DNA of 64,000 bases from Channallabes apus. Taxonomy: Eukaryota > Chordata > Actinopteri > Siluriformes > Clariidae. Positions within the stretch are counted from its first letter, which is position 1. Every line of letters begins with the position of its first letter. Where the stretch lies: positions 3,998,655-4,062,654 of the forward strand of contig CM060109.1 in NCBI GenBank assembly GCA_030522415.1, read 5' to 3'. Both the position numbers and the translations under genes were made by a program. Below the pieces are notes generated by a model. The model saw only the letters and a program-made list of their open reading frames with translations. It ran no database searches and was not told the origin of the DNA. Below are positions 33,401-47,430 of the stretch, piece after piece.

Positions 33401-36400
33401 ATGTTTGACTGAGTCTCTCCTGGTGTCAGAAAAGCTTACCGAAGCATAGCGCACTCGCCTCGTCTACTAAGCGAACTTTATAAATATGTAGTGCAATAAA
33501 GCATGCACCTTGAGCAGGAATCGAACCCGGGTCTCCCACATGAAAGCACCGAATCCTAACCACTAGACCACCGCACTACAGCAACAAACTGCACACCACA
33601 CTCGTGTAGGCGCCATTTTGCTCCATCGTTAAAAAACAATGGCCGACGACTTTCTTTTCACTCGGGGCGGGTCTTTGCTAAAACACCAGTGTCAATCAAC
33701 TATAGTGGGAGCAGCCTCTGTCGGTGTGACTTCACACCGACAGGCTTTTGAAAAGGGCCTGATTTCAGAAGGGGCATCTTATATTATTAAATTAAAAGAA
33801 AATCGCTGGGCGGCTCTTTATCATTGTAGAGTGGTTGTGTACACACTCTCCTAACACACAATGCAGTCCAAGCAGCTTGAAAAAGTGTCCCCTTTAACTC
33901 TCCCTGCTTCTGTGACGAGCTAAACATGCCAGTGATCCAGCTGAACCACTGGATGTCCAGGTGGTGCTCCGAAAATAATGTGGGCTTCATAGGCAATTGG
34001 AAGACCTTTGAGGGCAAAGCTGGCCTGTTAGGGCGGGACGGTGTCCATCCCACTCGGGAAGGTGCTGCTCTCATTTCCTGTAGTATAGCTCATAGTCTCA
34101 GTAGAGGTCTAGTTAATCGGTGACAATCCAGAGCCCAGGCCAGGGAGCAGACAGACAGGCTAAACCAACCGTCTGCTAGCTGCATAGAGTCGTCACTCAG
34201 AGTTCACCATATTGAGACTGTGTCTGTTCCCCGAGCTAAGCAAAAATGTAGAAAGACTCAGAAAGTCTGTTTCAATAATCTAATTAACATAAAGACCACA
34301 CTCGGATCATACTGAATGCGCAGCCGGCACCTCTGATCTGAAGCTCGGACTGTTAAATATTAGATCTCTCGCATCAAATGCAGTTATTGTTAATGAAATG
34401 ATCACAGATCAGACGTTTGATATACTCTGTTTAACTGAAACATGGGTTAAACAGGACGAGTATGTAGCTCTAAATGAAGCTAGTCCTCCTGGGTACAGCT
34501 ACATACACCAGCCTCGGTTAACTGGTAGAGGAGGGGGCATCGCAGTTATTTACAATGATAATCTGTCTATCATACAAAAAGAAGACACAAATTTAACTGA
34601 TTTGAAATTCTTTATAGTAACATAAGTGTATTTAAGTATATTAAGTCAGCTCAGTCGATTCCACTAATTATAATTTACAGACCTCCAGGGCCGTATTCTG
34701 AATCTCTTAATGAATTTGCAGATTTCATCTCAAACCTAGTCATTTCTGTAGACAAAGTGTTAATTGCTGGAGATTTTAACATTCATTTTGAGAATCCAGA
34801 AGACCCTCTGAGAACAGCATTTATGTCCATACTGGACTCAGTAGGCGTAAATCAGTGTGTAGTAGGACCCACTCATAAAGCAGGTCACACTTTAGACTTA
34901 ATAATATTTTTCGGATTAAGTATAAGAAATGTATTCACAATTCCACTGTCTGAAATTATCTCAGATCACTATCTTGTCTCAATTCAAGTGTGTCACAGTG
35001 ATAATGTATGCACAGCACTGCGCTACTGTATTAAACGTATATTCACATCAACTACCACACAGAGTTTTATCAGGAATCTCCCAGAGTTACCAACTTCGAT
35101 TAGATCACCGTCTGACCCCACAGAACTCGATCAGGCGACTGAATATTTAGAGTCGACATTTCGTTGTACCTTAGATAATGTAGCTCCAGCTAAAAGAAAA
35201 ATTATTAGAGATAAGAAACTCGCTCCCTGGTATAACGATCACACGCGCACTTTAAAACAGACCGCTCGGAAATTAGAGCGTAAATGGCGTCAAACTGAAT
35301 TGTTAGTATTTCAAATAGCATGGAAAGAGAGCATCCTGAACTATAGGAAAGCTCTTAGTGTAGCTAGAACAACGTATCTCCACTCTTATAGAAGAAAATA
35401 AAAATAATCCTAGATTTTTATTTAATACCGTAGCCAAATTAACCAGAAATAAGACCACTACAGAAATCTCCACAACATCATCATGCAATAGTGAGGACTT
35501 CATGAACTTCTTTAATAATATAATTGTAAATATCAGGCATAAAATTGAGGCTTTGAAACCGAACAATGTAATTGATACAGATGTTAACCTAGCCATGTCA
35601 GATTCAAACCTAGAATACTTTACTCCCCTTGAAGAGAATGAACTAATTTCACTCATCTCTTCTGCGAATTCATCAACCTGTATATTAGATCCTATACCGA
35701 CACATTTTCTTAAACAGATAGTACCAGTAATAACAGAACCGCTGTTGAGAATAATTAATTCCTCACTCAGCATTGGTTATGTTCCAAAATCTTTTAAATT
35801 AGCAGTTATCAAACCAATAATTAAGAAACCTGACCTCGACCCCTGTCAGCTGTCCAATTACAGGCCAATATCAAACCTCCCATTTATCTCTAAGATTCTG
35901 GAAAAGATAGAAGCGAAGAAGCTATGCTCATATCTACATTGAAATGGCATACATAAACTGTATCAGTCAGGATTTAGGCCTCATCACAGCACAGAAACAG
36001 CACTCGTTAAAGTAGTAAATGACCTCTTATTGGCCTCTGATCAGGGTTCTGTAACTATGCTTCTATTACTCGACCTCAGTGCAGCTTTTGACACCATTGA
36101 TCATGCTATTCTTCTTCACAGATTAGAAAATGTAGTAGGAATTAAGGGTAGAGCCCTCTCCTGGCTCAGATACTATTTGACCGATCGTTATCAGTATGTA
36201 GACTTAAATGGTGATTATTCTGCATGTCCTCTAGTGGAGTTTGGCATTCCGCAAGGTTCAGTTTTAGGCCCACTGCTTTTTTCCCTTTACATGCTTCCTC
36301 TGGGCAACATAATCCGTAAGCATGGTATTAGTTTTCATCGTTATGCTAACGACACACAGTTATATATCTCAGCAAAACCTCATGAGAAAAACCAGCTTAC

Positions 36401-39400
36401 TAAAGTTGAGCAATGTGTGCCTGACATAAGAAATTGGATGCTAATTAACTTCCTTCTGCTTAATCCGGATAAGACAGAAGTTCTAGTCATAGGACCGCAT
36501 ACAGCTAGGAGTAAAATTTTAGATCACACCGTAACTTTAGATGGCCTTTCTGTTCCATCAAGTGCAACAGTAAAAGACCTCGGCGTGATTATAGATTCCA
36601 GCCTTTCATTTGAAGCTCATGTAGATAATATCACCAGGATAGCATTCTTTCACCTCAGAAATATTGCCAAGATAAGAAATATATTGTCGCTAAACGATGC
36701 AGAAAAACTAGTTCATGCTTTTATCACTTCTAGATTGGACTATTGTAATGCCTTACTGTCTGGTTGTTCAGTTGGGTGCATAAACAAGTTTCAGCTAGTC
36801 CAGAATGCAGCAGCGAGAGTCCTCACTAGAACCAGTAGATATGAGCACATCACCCCTATCCTATCTTCACTGCTTTGGCTCCCTGTTAAATTTCGAATTG
36901 ATTTTAAAATACTACTCTTGACATATAAAGCATTAAATGGTCTCGCGCCGCAGTATCTGAGCGAACTGCTAGTGTCTTACGATCCGCCATGCCTACTTCA
37001 ATCAAAGGATGCAGGCTGCTTGTCAGTACCGCGTATTATGAAAACTACAGCTGGGGGCAGAGCTTTTTCTTACAAAGCCCCAAAATTATGGAATAGTCTT
37101 CCAAATAGTGTTCAGGACTCAGACACAGTCTCAGTGTTTAAGTCTAAGCTAAAAGCCTATTTATTTAGCCAAGCATTTTTATGAATAGATTTGCCTTAGG
37201 TAAAGGAGCAGATCTGGGGGACTCATGGACGTAGAGTATTATGGTGAACTGGTATGTTTAGATCCTGTCTTCCTCACGCTCATTTGATCACTCAGGTTTG
37301 TTGACGGTGAGGTGATTGTTTGCTTTACATCTCAGGGAGCCCTCATGCTTGTGTTTCCTTCTGGCTCTCCCTTTTAGTTATGCTGTCATAGTTAGTCCTG
37401 CCGGAGTTCCTGCTTGCACTCTACAGTAAATATACATTCACATTATACATTGTGACTGTGACCATACCTAACTGCCATCTCTCCTCCTCTTCTCTTTCTC
37501 CCCCTCTTTCTCTTTCCTCTCTACCCCTGTCTCCCCTTTTCGCTCTCTCTCTCTCTCTCTCTGTCGAGCTACACATGTCATTCCTGAGCTGCCAGTGATC
37601 CAGAATCCCTCTGCCCTCCGGACCTGTCTGACCCATCCTGGTTGGAGGTCTCGTTGCATGGATGCCCCGTGTGTGTCTTTGGGATGCGTCTGGTGTCTGG
37701 GGATGATTCTCTCTATTTAGAAGATGGTTCTGGACTCGACTGGTGTTAGCAGCTGTTTCTCTGAGGACTTGACTATTCGATAGTTCAGGACTGGAACTTT
37801 CTACAAGTCTATTCGAGTCTCCAATAACTACCTGGACTCCATTTTAACATCAATTAAGATCAACTATTATAGCCGAACTGCCTGCCACCTAACACACTGT
37901 ATAAATGCAGATCATTTCCTGCTATCTGTTTCACCCAGATGAGGATGGGTTCCCTGTTGAGTCTGGTTCCTCTCAAGGTTTCTTCCTATTACCATCTCAG
38001 GGAGTTTTTCCTTGCCACTGTCGCCCTCGGCTTGCTCACCAGGGACGATTCATACACATTCACATTCCATACAACTTAAATAATTCTTTTGATTGTGTAA
38101 AGCCCTTTTGAGACAATGTCAATTGTTAAAAGCGCTATACAAATAAAATTGAATTTAATTGAATCCAGACCCCCTCTGCCCTCTGGACCTGTCTGACTCA
38201 TCCTGGTGTCCTGCTTCTGGTTGGTGATCTCGTCACATGGACGCCCCATGTGGTCTTCCTGGGATGCGTGTGGTGACTGGGGACGGTTCCACTTTACCAC
38301 GTAGACATGCTTAGCCTCGGCTGATGCAGACAGCTGTTCTCTGAGGACATGCGACTGCAGTCATTCGATATTTCAGGACTGGAGTTTCCTACAGTCTACC
38401 TGAGCCTCCAAAAATGAATTGGAATCCATACTAACTTAAATACATCTCCTGTTATACTGAACTTCCAGTCTCTCGCAATATAACTGCAGATCAATCCCTG
38501 CTATCCGTTTTCACCCAAATGAAGATGGGATCCCTGTTGAATCTGGTTCCTCTCAAGGTTTCTTCCGACTGCCATCTCAGGGAGTTTTTCCTTGCCCCTG
38601 TTGCCGTTGTAAGCAAATTTTTATCAACATATTTCTATGCAGGTAGAAATATAAAAAAGAAATATAAATGTACCATTATAGCAAAAAAGGAAAGACAGGA
38701 GTAAGTCAGGAACAGCGGTACCAGGGGATTAGAAAATACCTGAAAACTGCCCATGCAGCTAGAACAGAAACCAGATTAATGAGAGGAGCTAACGAGGTAA
38801 TAAATTGTACACTCAAAACCAAACTTGAAAGGATCAGGAGTTTCCCTATAAGATAACGCATATGTGCAATTAGCCACGTGCGCAGACTGGTACGGGCAGA
38901 CAGACTTGTGGTCAACAGATGAATTAACAGGGGAGGAGACTGGGTATTTTCTCCCCCCTCATGAATCTTTTCACTGTGAATTCAGTCTGGACTTGGCACA
39001 GCTTGGGTTCTGATCCAAAGCATGGCTAGGCCGGCTCATCTGGGTTCTTATTGCTGCAATAAAAGCCTGACTTACTTCATCCAGCTCTGTGTGGCATCTG
39101 AAATCATCTTTAATTCTGTTGGTAAGTAGTTTGTTAAATGTTTGATATTTTAAACTAAAGGCAACATCAACAGGTGGAAGAATTATCTCCCACACCGTCA
39201 CCCTCGGCTTGCTCATCAGGGACAATCTGATCATATTGATTCATTCCATACAAAATTCCATAATTCTATTCATTCTGTAAAGCTGCTTTGCGACAATGAA
39301 AATAGTTAATTGAATTAAATTTCTTTGTCGACAGTGACACGGTCACATTCTTATGCAGCAATGTACTGCCAATGTATAGCATCATAACAGAGTATGACCA

Positions 39401-42400
39401 CAGATCAATTCCTGTTATCAGGAGAGCAGAGTCAGCCCTTCGAGCAAGACCTTAGTTAGTCCTGCTGGAATCCCTGCTTGCACTCTACAGTAAATATACA
39501 TTCACATTATACATTATGTGACTGTGACCATACCTAACTGGTACATGCATTCGGATTCAAGGACATGACATTTCCTCACTGACCTGACAATTTACTACAT
39601 TGTCTAAATTTTGTGAAACAAAAATTTATTCAGTTATGAATCACGATTCTATTGTGTGCTGATTCATGTATATCGTTATATATTTGCGCCAAAATCTTTT
39701 TTAAAAACTATATTACATTTATAATAGAGATGAACCAGTTGATCGGTCATTAACCAGAATCGGCTGGTTTTCAGTTTGCGCGTGACCGGTGATCAGCCTT
39801 AGATATAAAGATTTTGGAGCTTCTGAATGGCACAAGAGAACCACATTTTTATGGTGTTACAGAACTGTGAGAATTATTCTTCGACACACCCATTAAACAC
39901 GCTTACATCAGTCTCAAAACACTGCAACCACAAATCAGTTAAAAATCTCATGCGTTAGAACCCACTCGCAGCCATTCAACCCGTACAGAGACATTTGAGG
40001 CAGTAATACTTCGCCATTTCTTTATAATCCTACAGGTGGCAAACTATTCTCACATTTCCATTCTGTGTGGTGTGAATTAACTATTTGCCAAGTTCGTTTA
40101 GAAATAATAATTATGGTGCTGCTCAGTAACAAGTAGCTTTGTGTTTAATTTAATTAGAAATTAAATGTTAATCTCTTGTATTTGGAGCTAGATTATATAG
40201 TTTTAGTGCTGCAATTGTTTTTTTAAGTGAGAAAACAAATGTTACATTTTTTTTATATAATCAGCGCAAACGTAATATCGAATCGTGATATTTATAAAAT
40301 CATGATACTTTTACAATGGCAGATTTAATCGAATTGGCACAGAAGTATCGTCATAATATCATATCAGGTGGTGACTGCTGTTGTAGACTAGGGATGGGAA
40401 ACAGCAGAGTGCTGCTCTCAGGATGTTAAAAGGCAATGCTTTTCATCAGAATTTAGGCAAATTAATGTTTACTAAGGATTCATGTCTTGGATAATTTGTG
40501 ATGTTCAATCAGACGTCATTGATAAATATCGTTTCTTTGTAGCTGTCTGTTTACAGGCCAAAGAACAAAGACACCCAACTTTCGTATCAGTTCTTGTCAT
40601 TAGACAGGTTCAGTACGTATCCTAATTATATATTTGGCAGAAGTGTTTTGAGGCTTATGTAGCTTGTATTGCTCTGGTTCTGAATAAATGACTGATCCAG
40701 ATTCGAAGGTTTGGCTTAAAGTGAAAAATTCATTTAGCTTGTAAAAATGTTGGTACTCCTGTGTGAATTTAATCTTGACAAGTTTTTTAAAGCTTAAACA
40801 ACATATGCATGTAATTTCATTCAAAAGCACATTTGGTGAAACTCAGTTGTTTTATATGAATTATATGAATATATGAGTTTGGAGTGATCATAATATATTT
40901 TAGTTGTTAGCAGGCTGATGGACCTCAAGGTGTGTTTAAAGTGTCTCCACACATAGTCGGTAAGAACAAACTGATATTAATTGAAGTAACCTTTAGTTTT
41001 AACATTTTGCTGTTTAAAAACGCACATATATTAAAAATCTTTCTGATTAAAATTAGTATATTTTTAAACTCACCACCCAGGAGTATCCGCTGTTCTTGGC
41101 TTCCTCTCGGTCTACTAGTTCTCCCTGGTAGGGTCCGAAATGTGCACCTACTGGAACAGTCTCCCCCTTATTAAACACTCCCAGACCTGCATCAGGAATG
41201 CTGGACTTCTGAATCTCTAGTCCAGGAGGAAGAGTTAGTCTGGCTCGGTCACAGACGCCCATGGGAACAGGAGTATCAGGGATGAAGAGAGGCGGGCCAT
41301 GAACCTCACACTTGTTGAAGAAGACGGATTTGCAAACCTCACAGTCTGGGAGTAGAGAAAACACAATGGGAAACAATGATGTCATATGTTTCTGTTACAG
41401 TAAGTGTCTGTATATCTGATGAAATATACAGTGGCTTAAAGGTTTAAGGCCATTAGCCCTATCTGCTCCAGGGGGCGCTGTATCCTGCCTGACCCTCAGA
41501 GGTGGAAAGTAACGAATTACATTTACTCGCGTTACTGTAATTGAGTAGTTTTTTTGTGTATTTCAACTTTTTAAAGTAGTTTTAAAAATCTGTAATTTTA
41601 CTTTTACTTAAGTACGTTTTGTTTGAAGTATTGTAATTCGCTACATTTTAAAATCATATTTGCTACTGAGTAAAAAAATAAATGAATGAAAATGATAAAA
41701 TAATAAAAAAATATTATGCTTTATACAGTGGTGTGACAACCAGACTGCTCATTACCGTCGCACTCACCACCGTGGAAACGCGGCAGCGGCCAAAATAAAC
41801 CAGGAGCATTTCAAAATAATTCGTGAAATGACCGCCAGGTGGCGCAAATTGACATTTTCCGTCGTATCGGTTTTTTAATATATTCAGAGCTTAAGTCATA
41901 ATAAAGTCAAAACAATATGTTGTAGCGAAGTAATACTACAATTATGATAATTTACACATCCAAGTGCTGTGTCCCAACAAACATGAAAAACTATAAATAT
42001 AAAAATATGAGTTAGAAAACATTGGTTTTATTTTGTTTAGACAGACTCTCTGTTTTTATCTGTTTAGTGTTATTATTAAAGAAAACAGCGCAAAACAACA
42101 GCACTAGGGCTTTAAAAAAAATTATTTCTTCAATACTTACAGTTGTTAGAGTTTAAGACATCAAGATTTAAATATAGAAATAACTAAAACAAATAGAGCA
42201 AACTTCCAGAATAGATAATAAAAAAATAAATCAATAAAAAAGATGTATGCAGTATAATCGGGGCCTCTCATTACATTATTTGCTCGCACTTCGTCTGGCA
42301 CTGAACCAAAATATATTGTCTTACATTTGTGAATAAAATATCATTGTTTTATTCAGAGATTTACAGTATTTGTGCAAAATAATAGTTATGCAATATAATT

Positions 42401-45400
42401 ACAGGCTCTGGATTCGTTTTTCGTTTGCAGTATAAAACCAAAATACATCTTACTATTTTTGAGAAATTCGTCGTAAAAAAAAAACTGTTTTTTTTTCAGA
42501 TATTTGTCTGTACAAAATAATATTTATGCAATATAATCACGGGCTCTTGATTCGTTATTCGTTTGCAATATAAACCAAAATACATTAACCATATAATATA
42601 AACCAAAATATTTAATTTGCTGTATTAAATATTTATGTGGTCTCATCAAGGATCCAAAGATTGCGTTGTACTAAATAATATTTATGATTTTTTTCTGCGA
42701 TTCAGTTGTACTGAATGATGTTTTACTGTATGTTTATATTAAAAAAAATATGAGTTAGAAAACATTGGTTTTATTTTGTTTAGACAGACTCTCTGTTTTT
42801 ATATGTTTAGTGTTATTAGTAAAGAAAACAGCACAAACAACAGCACCATGGCTTTTTAAAAATTTTTATTTTGACAATACTTACAGTAGAGTTTAAGACA
42901 TCAAGTTTTAAATATAGAAATAACTAAAACAAATAGAGCAAACTTCCAGAATAGATAATAAAAAAATAAATCAATAAAAAAAAGAACCAACTATGTACAA
43001 AGTTTGAGAACTGACAAAATAAAATAAAACAGAGCAAAAACTTAGTAATGTATAATGTACAGTAGTAATGTATAATGACGCTTAGTAATGTAAGCGTCTC
43101 TGACCAACAGTGACCCTCGGTGAGCGTAGAAATTCGTTTACTCGGTCCTTGACACGCTTGCTGTCACTGCTAGACAGGAAGGGAAACTGCTGGGCCACTG
43201 TCACCATCAAATAATTTCTTAAGTTCACTGGCAGTCCACGTTTGCCTCTTGAACCATCCCAGTTCGTTGTGGTTGCCCATTCATCATAGACAGCCTGCGG
43301 TACCACAGTGCGGAACAGCAAGCAACCAAGCCGATCTGGCCGCCCTCGACTCTGAATCATCAGCGACTCAAGAAGCTCTGTAGTGGGAAGAGTAAACTGA
43401 AGTTCAGGATGGCAGCTTGTAATTGATACTGTAGCTGGAGATATAATTTCCCTGCTCTCTGCATCCCCATGAGCAGTACAACTGGTCGGTGTAACACAGT
43501 CTGGTGTTGGGGTGTGCACACAGTTTAACCGTGTACTAAGAACCTCTGTTAGTTTCTCTACAGCAGCGAGTTCTTTGTGGGTGGCTTTCAGATCTTAATT
43601 AATTGTAATTAATTACTGTACAATGTTTAAATTTTAGATTTTATTTATAAATAAACAAACCAAATAAAATTATTCCATGTGTATTTACCCTTTGTAAAAT
43701 AGCATTAAAAATGATGGGTCATGTATCGAGCGATTAAAAAACAATACAAGGCACGTTATGATAAGGAACCTTTCTACAGTATCTCTTCCATTTCAGTGAT
43801 TAAAAAACGGTAAAAATGTCAATTTTGGAAACCACAGACGCTCAAACAGCAAAAGAACATGATAATAATAATCAAAATAATATTATTCTTTTTGCTTTTT
43901 ATGTCCACCATTTAATAATGATTTAATTATCAATAATTAAAGCTGCTCACATCGCGCGCTTTCACTTTAAAAATGCAGTGTTTAATCAGCAAGCATGTCG
44001 CCTCTCTTTATGATTGATAAATATTCTGACTGAAACAAATCTGCTCGTGTCGGCTCATATCGGGAGCATTTTTGATGAAAGAGGAGAGTAGAAGGGGAAA
44101 ACTGAAAGTGTGTACAAACAACAGCACAATGCATGTGTGAATGGCTGAAACGTGGTTGTGAATAAACCTTTTAGTCAATGTACGTTAAATGTTTGTGTGA
44201 TCCCGCAGCGCTTGTGCGCTGTTTAACTTTGCCGAGTTTTGATCTAAAGTCAGATGAACGCGCGCGCCAATATGAGAGATTAGATATCTCTTTCAGCAAA
44301 CACATTTACAGGAGCATTTACTTGCATCTAAACTGAGTCATTTACATAAATCACTGATCACATTTAAACAATTTATTCATACAGATGTACATGTTTTATA
44401 GGTTTGTTACTGAAGAACTTTGGCAGCAGGCACACCTAATAATAAATGCCGGATTATTATAATTTTTTTTATTTATAGTTTTATATAAATAAAAATGCTT
44501 TTATAAATGTGGGCTACTGTTATCTACTTCAAATATTTGTTAAAACAGCCAGGAAACTCACTCTGACCATTTTAATAATTCATTGATAAGTTAGTGATTC
44601 CTTTGGTTACGGCTGTGCTGATCATGTCATCTCGTCGTCAGTGAGCGCGCCTATACAGTAATTCACTTCTCATACGAATTACATAATCTAATATTTTTTT
44701 TCATTAGTTTATATTAAAGCAGATATTTCTTTCTATAAGTATATATTTTTCACGTCTGTGCGGCGAGTATACACGGAGTTTGGGTTCATTTTCTGACGTG
44801 CTCAAGTTCACCAAAATCAATACAGAACCCCGTTTACTTTATTTATTTAACAAAATCATAAAGTTTTTTCGTCATTGTGTGTGCACCTAAATAAAAGTAG
44901 AGTCTTATAAAAGCTACAAATTTAAAGAACACAAAATATAAGATGACAAGACCCTACACGTGTAGCCTTTCTACTGTAATTACACAGTTTACAACGTTTA
45001 CGTTGCTTAAATTCGATCCTAAAAAACTGAATTTAATTTTTATTATAAATTTGTACTGTAATGTTACTACTGTGATTATGAATTCGTTTAATTACAATGT
45101 TTCACTTTATTTTATCTGCAACGACGTGCAGCTGTGGACGACCTGCGCCTCATTAAGCCTGGAGAGAACGAGCTGATGCCTGAGGCGTCAGTCTATAGTT
45201 ATATAGCGCCACTCAGCAGTAAAAGCCAGCAAACGCACAAACCCGAATGCTGACGCCATACACCGGCGACGGTAGAAGTCGCATACTGCCTGTGCACCCA
45301 CTGTAAATGCTCCGTTGCGCCGCGCGTGTGTATCATGTCCTGGTCGCGCGCCGCTCCAGACTCCACTACAGGTTTTCTGACATCGGCATCTTCCTGACCT

Positions 45401-47378
45401 TCCACACGGTCGCTTCCGCCTCGAGAGTGACGTCATCGACTAGCGCGACCATATACAGTGGTGTGAAAAACTATTTGCCCCCTTCCTGATTTCTTATTCT
45501 TTTGCATGTTTGTCACACTTAAATGTTTCTGCTCATCAAAAACCGTTAACTATTAGTCAAAGATAACATAATTGAACACAAAATGCAGTTTTTAAATGAA
45601 GGTTTACGTTATTAAGGGAGAAAAAAAACTCCAAATCTACATGGCCCTGTGTGAAAAAGTGATTGCCCCCCTTGTTAAAAAATAACTTAACTGTGGTTTA
45701 TCACACCTGAGTTCAATTTCTGTAGTCACCCCCAGGCCTGATTACTGCCACACCTGTTTCAATCAAGAAATCACTTAAATAGGAGCTACCTGACACAGAG
45801 AAGTAGACCAAAAGCACCTCAAAAGCTAGACATCATGCCAAGATCCAAAGAAATTCAGGAACAAAAGTAATTGAGATCTATCAGTCTGGGAAAGGTTATA
45901 AAGCCATTTCTAAAGCTTTGGGACTCCAGCGAACCACAGTGAGAGCCATTATCCACAAATGGCAAAAACATGGAACAGTGGTGAACCTTCCCAGGAGTGG
46001 CCGACCGACCAAAATTACCCCAAGAGCGCAGAGACAACTCATCCGAGAGGCCACAAAAGACCCCAGGACAACATCTAAAGAACTGCAGGCCTCACTTGCC
46101 TCAATTAAGGTCAGTGTTCACGACTCCACCATAAGAAAAAGACTGGGCAAAAACGGCCTGCATGGCAGATTTCCAAGGCGCAAACCACTTTTAAGCAAAA
46201 AGAACATTAAGGCTCGTCTCAATTTTGCTAAAAAACATCTCAATGATTGCCAATACTTTTGGGAAAATACCTTGTGGACCGACGAGACAAAAGTTGAACT
46301 TTTTGGAAGGTGCGTGTCCCGTTACATCTGGCGTAAAAGTAACACAGCATTTCAGAAAAAGAACATCATACCAACAGTAAAATATGGTGGTGGTAGTGTG
46401 ATGGTCTGGGGTTGTTTTGCTGCTTCAGGACCTGGAAGGCTTGCTGTGATAGATGGAACCATGAATTCTACTGTCTACCAAAAAATCCTGAAGGAGAATG
46501 TCCGGCCATCTGTTCGTCAACTCAAGCTGAAGCGATCTTGGGTGCTGCAGCAGGACAATGACCCAAAACACACCAACAAATCCACCTCTGAATGGCTGAA
46601 GAAAAACAAAATGAAGACTTTGGAGTGGCCTAGTCAAAGTCCTGACCTGAATCCTATTGAGATGTTGTGGAATGACCTTAAAAAGGCGGTTCATGTTAGA
46701 AAACCCTCAAATAAAGCTGAATTGCAACAATTCTGCAAAGATGAGTGGGCCAAAATTCTTCCAGAGCGCTGTAAAAGACTCGTTGCAAGTTATCGCAAAC
46801 GCTTGATTGCAGTTATTGCTGCTAAGGGTGGCCCAACCAGTTATTAGGTTCTGGGGGCAATTACTTTTTCACACAGGGCCATGTAGGTTTGGATTTTTTT
46901 TCTCCCTAAATAATAAAACCCCTCATTTAAAAACTGCATTTTGTGTTTACTTGTGTTATCTTTGACTAATAGTTAAATGTGTTTGATGATCAGAAACATT
47001 TTGTGTGACAAACATGCAAAAGAACAAGAAATCAGGAGGGGGGCAAATAGTTTTTCACACCACTGTATAAACCAGAGAGAGATGAAAGAGGTTGTGATTT
47101 TGGCGTTTTGATATTTGGTTGTGTATTCTGGTTTGACTTTTTGCCTCCAATTAACTTTGATTATTGCTTTGTCCCTTTGGTTTGGTTGGTCTTTGTAAAT
47201 ATTTTTAGATAATTTCATTGTTTTTGGTTTAGGGAGTCCAGGAAGGTACCTGTATTTTTGTTTCTGGGGTTTTTTTTGTTGTTGTTTCTTTTTGCAGGTA
47301 ATCTAGCTACTAAATATAAATACCATTTTGTTTGTTATTTTGGCCTGGGTCCATCCTGAATCTGATCCTCCTCCTCCT

Positions 47379-47430
<52 letters not shown>

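Larger units (their letters stand above)
33890..38160 (+). mobile_element. L2-type LINE, nearly full coding length
   Basis: In order: ORF1 end with an SGNH-hydrolase-like motif ([11 protein letters not shown], 34010-34070), endonuclease (34398-35250), reverse transcriptase (35502-37184), a 1 kb 3' UTR and a TTGAATTTAATT tail. Several frameshifts and one nonsense codon inactivate it. It lies antisense in PRDM9 intron 3. The 5' boundary is not clear. Confidence 0.85.

Noticed and set aside
33008..33579. Two functional tRNA-Glu genes
   Set aside because: Stem mismatches in acceptor, anticodon and T arms make both look degenerate; reported only as tRNA-like.
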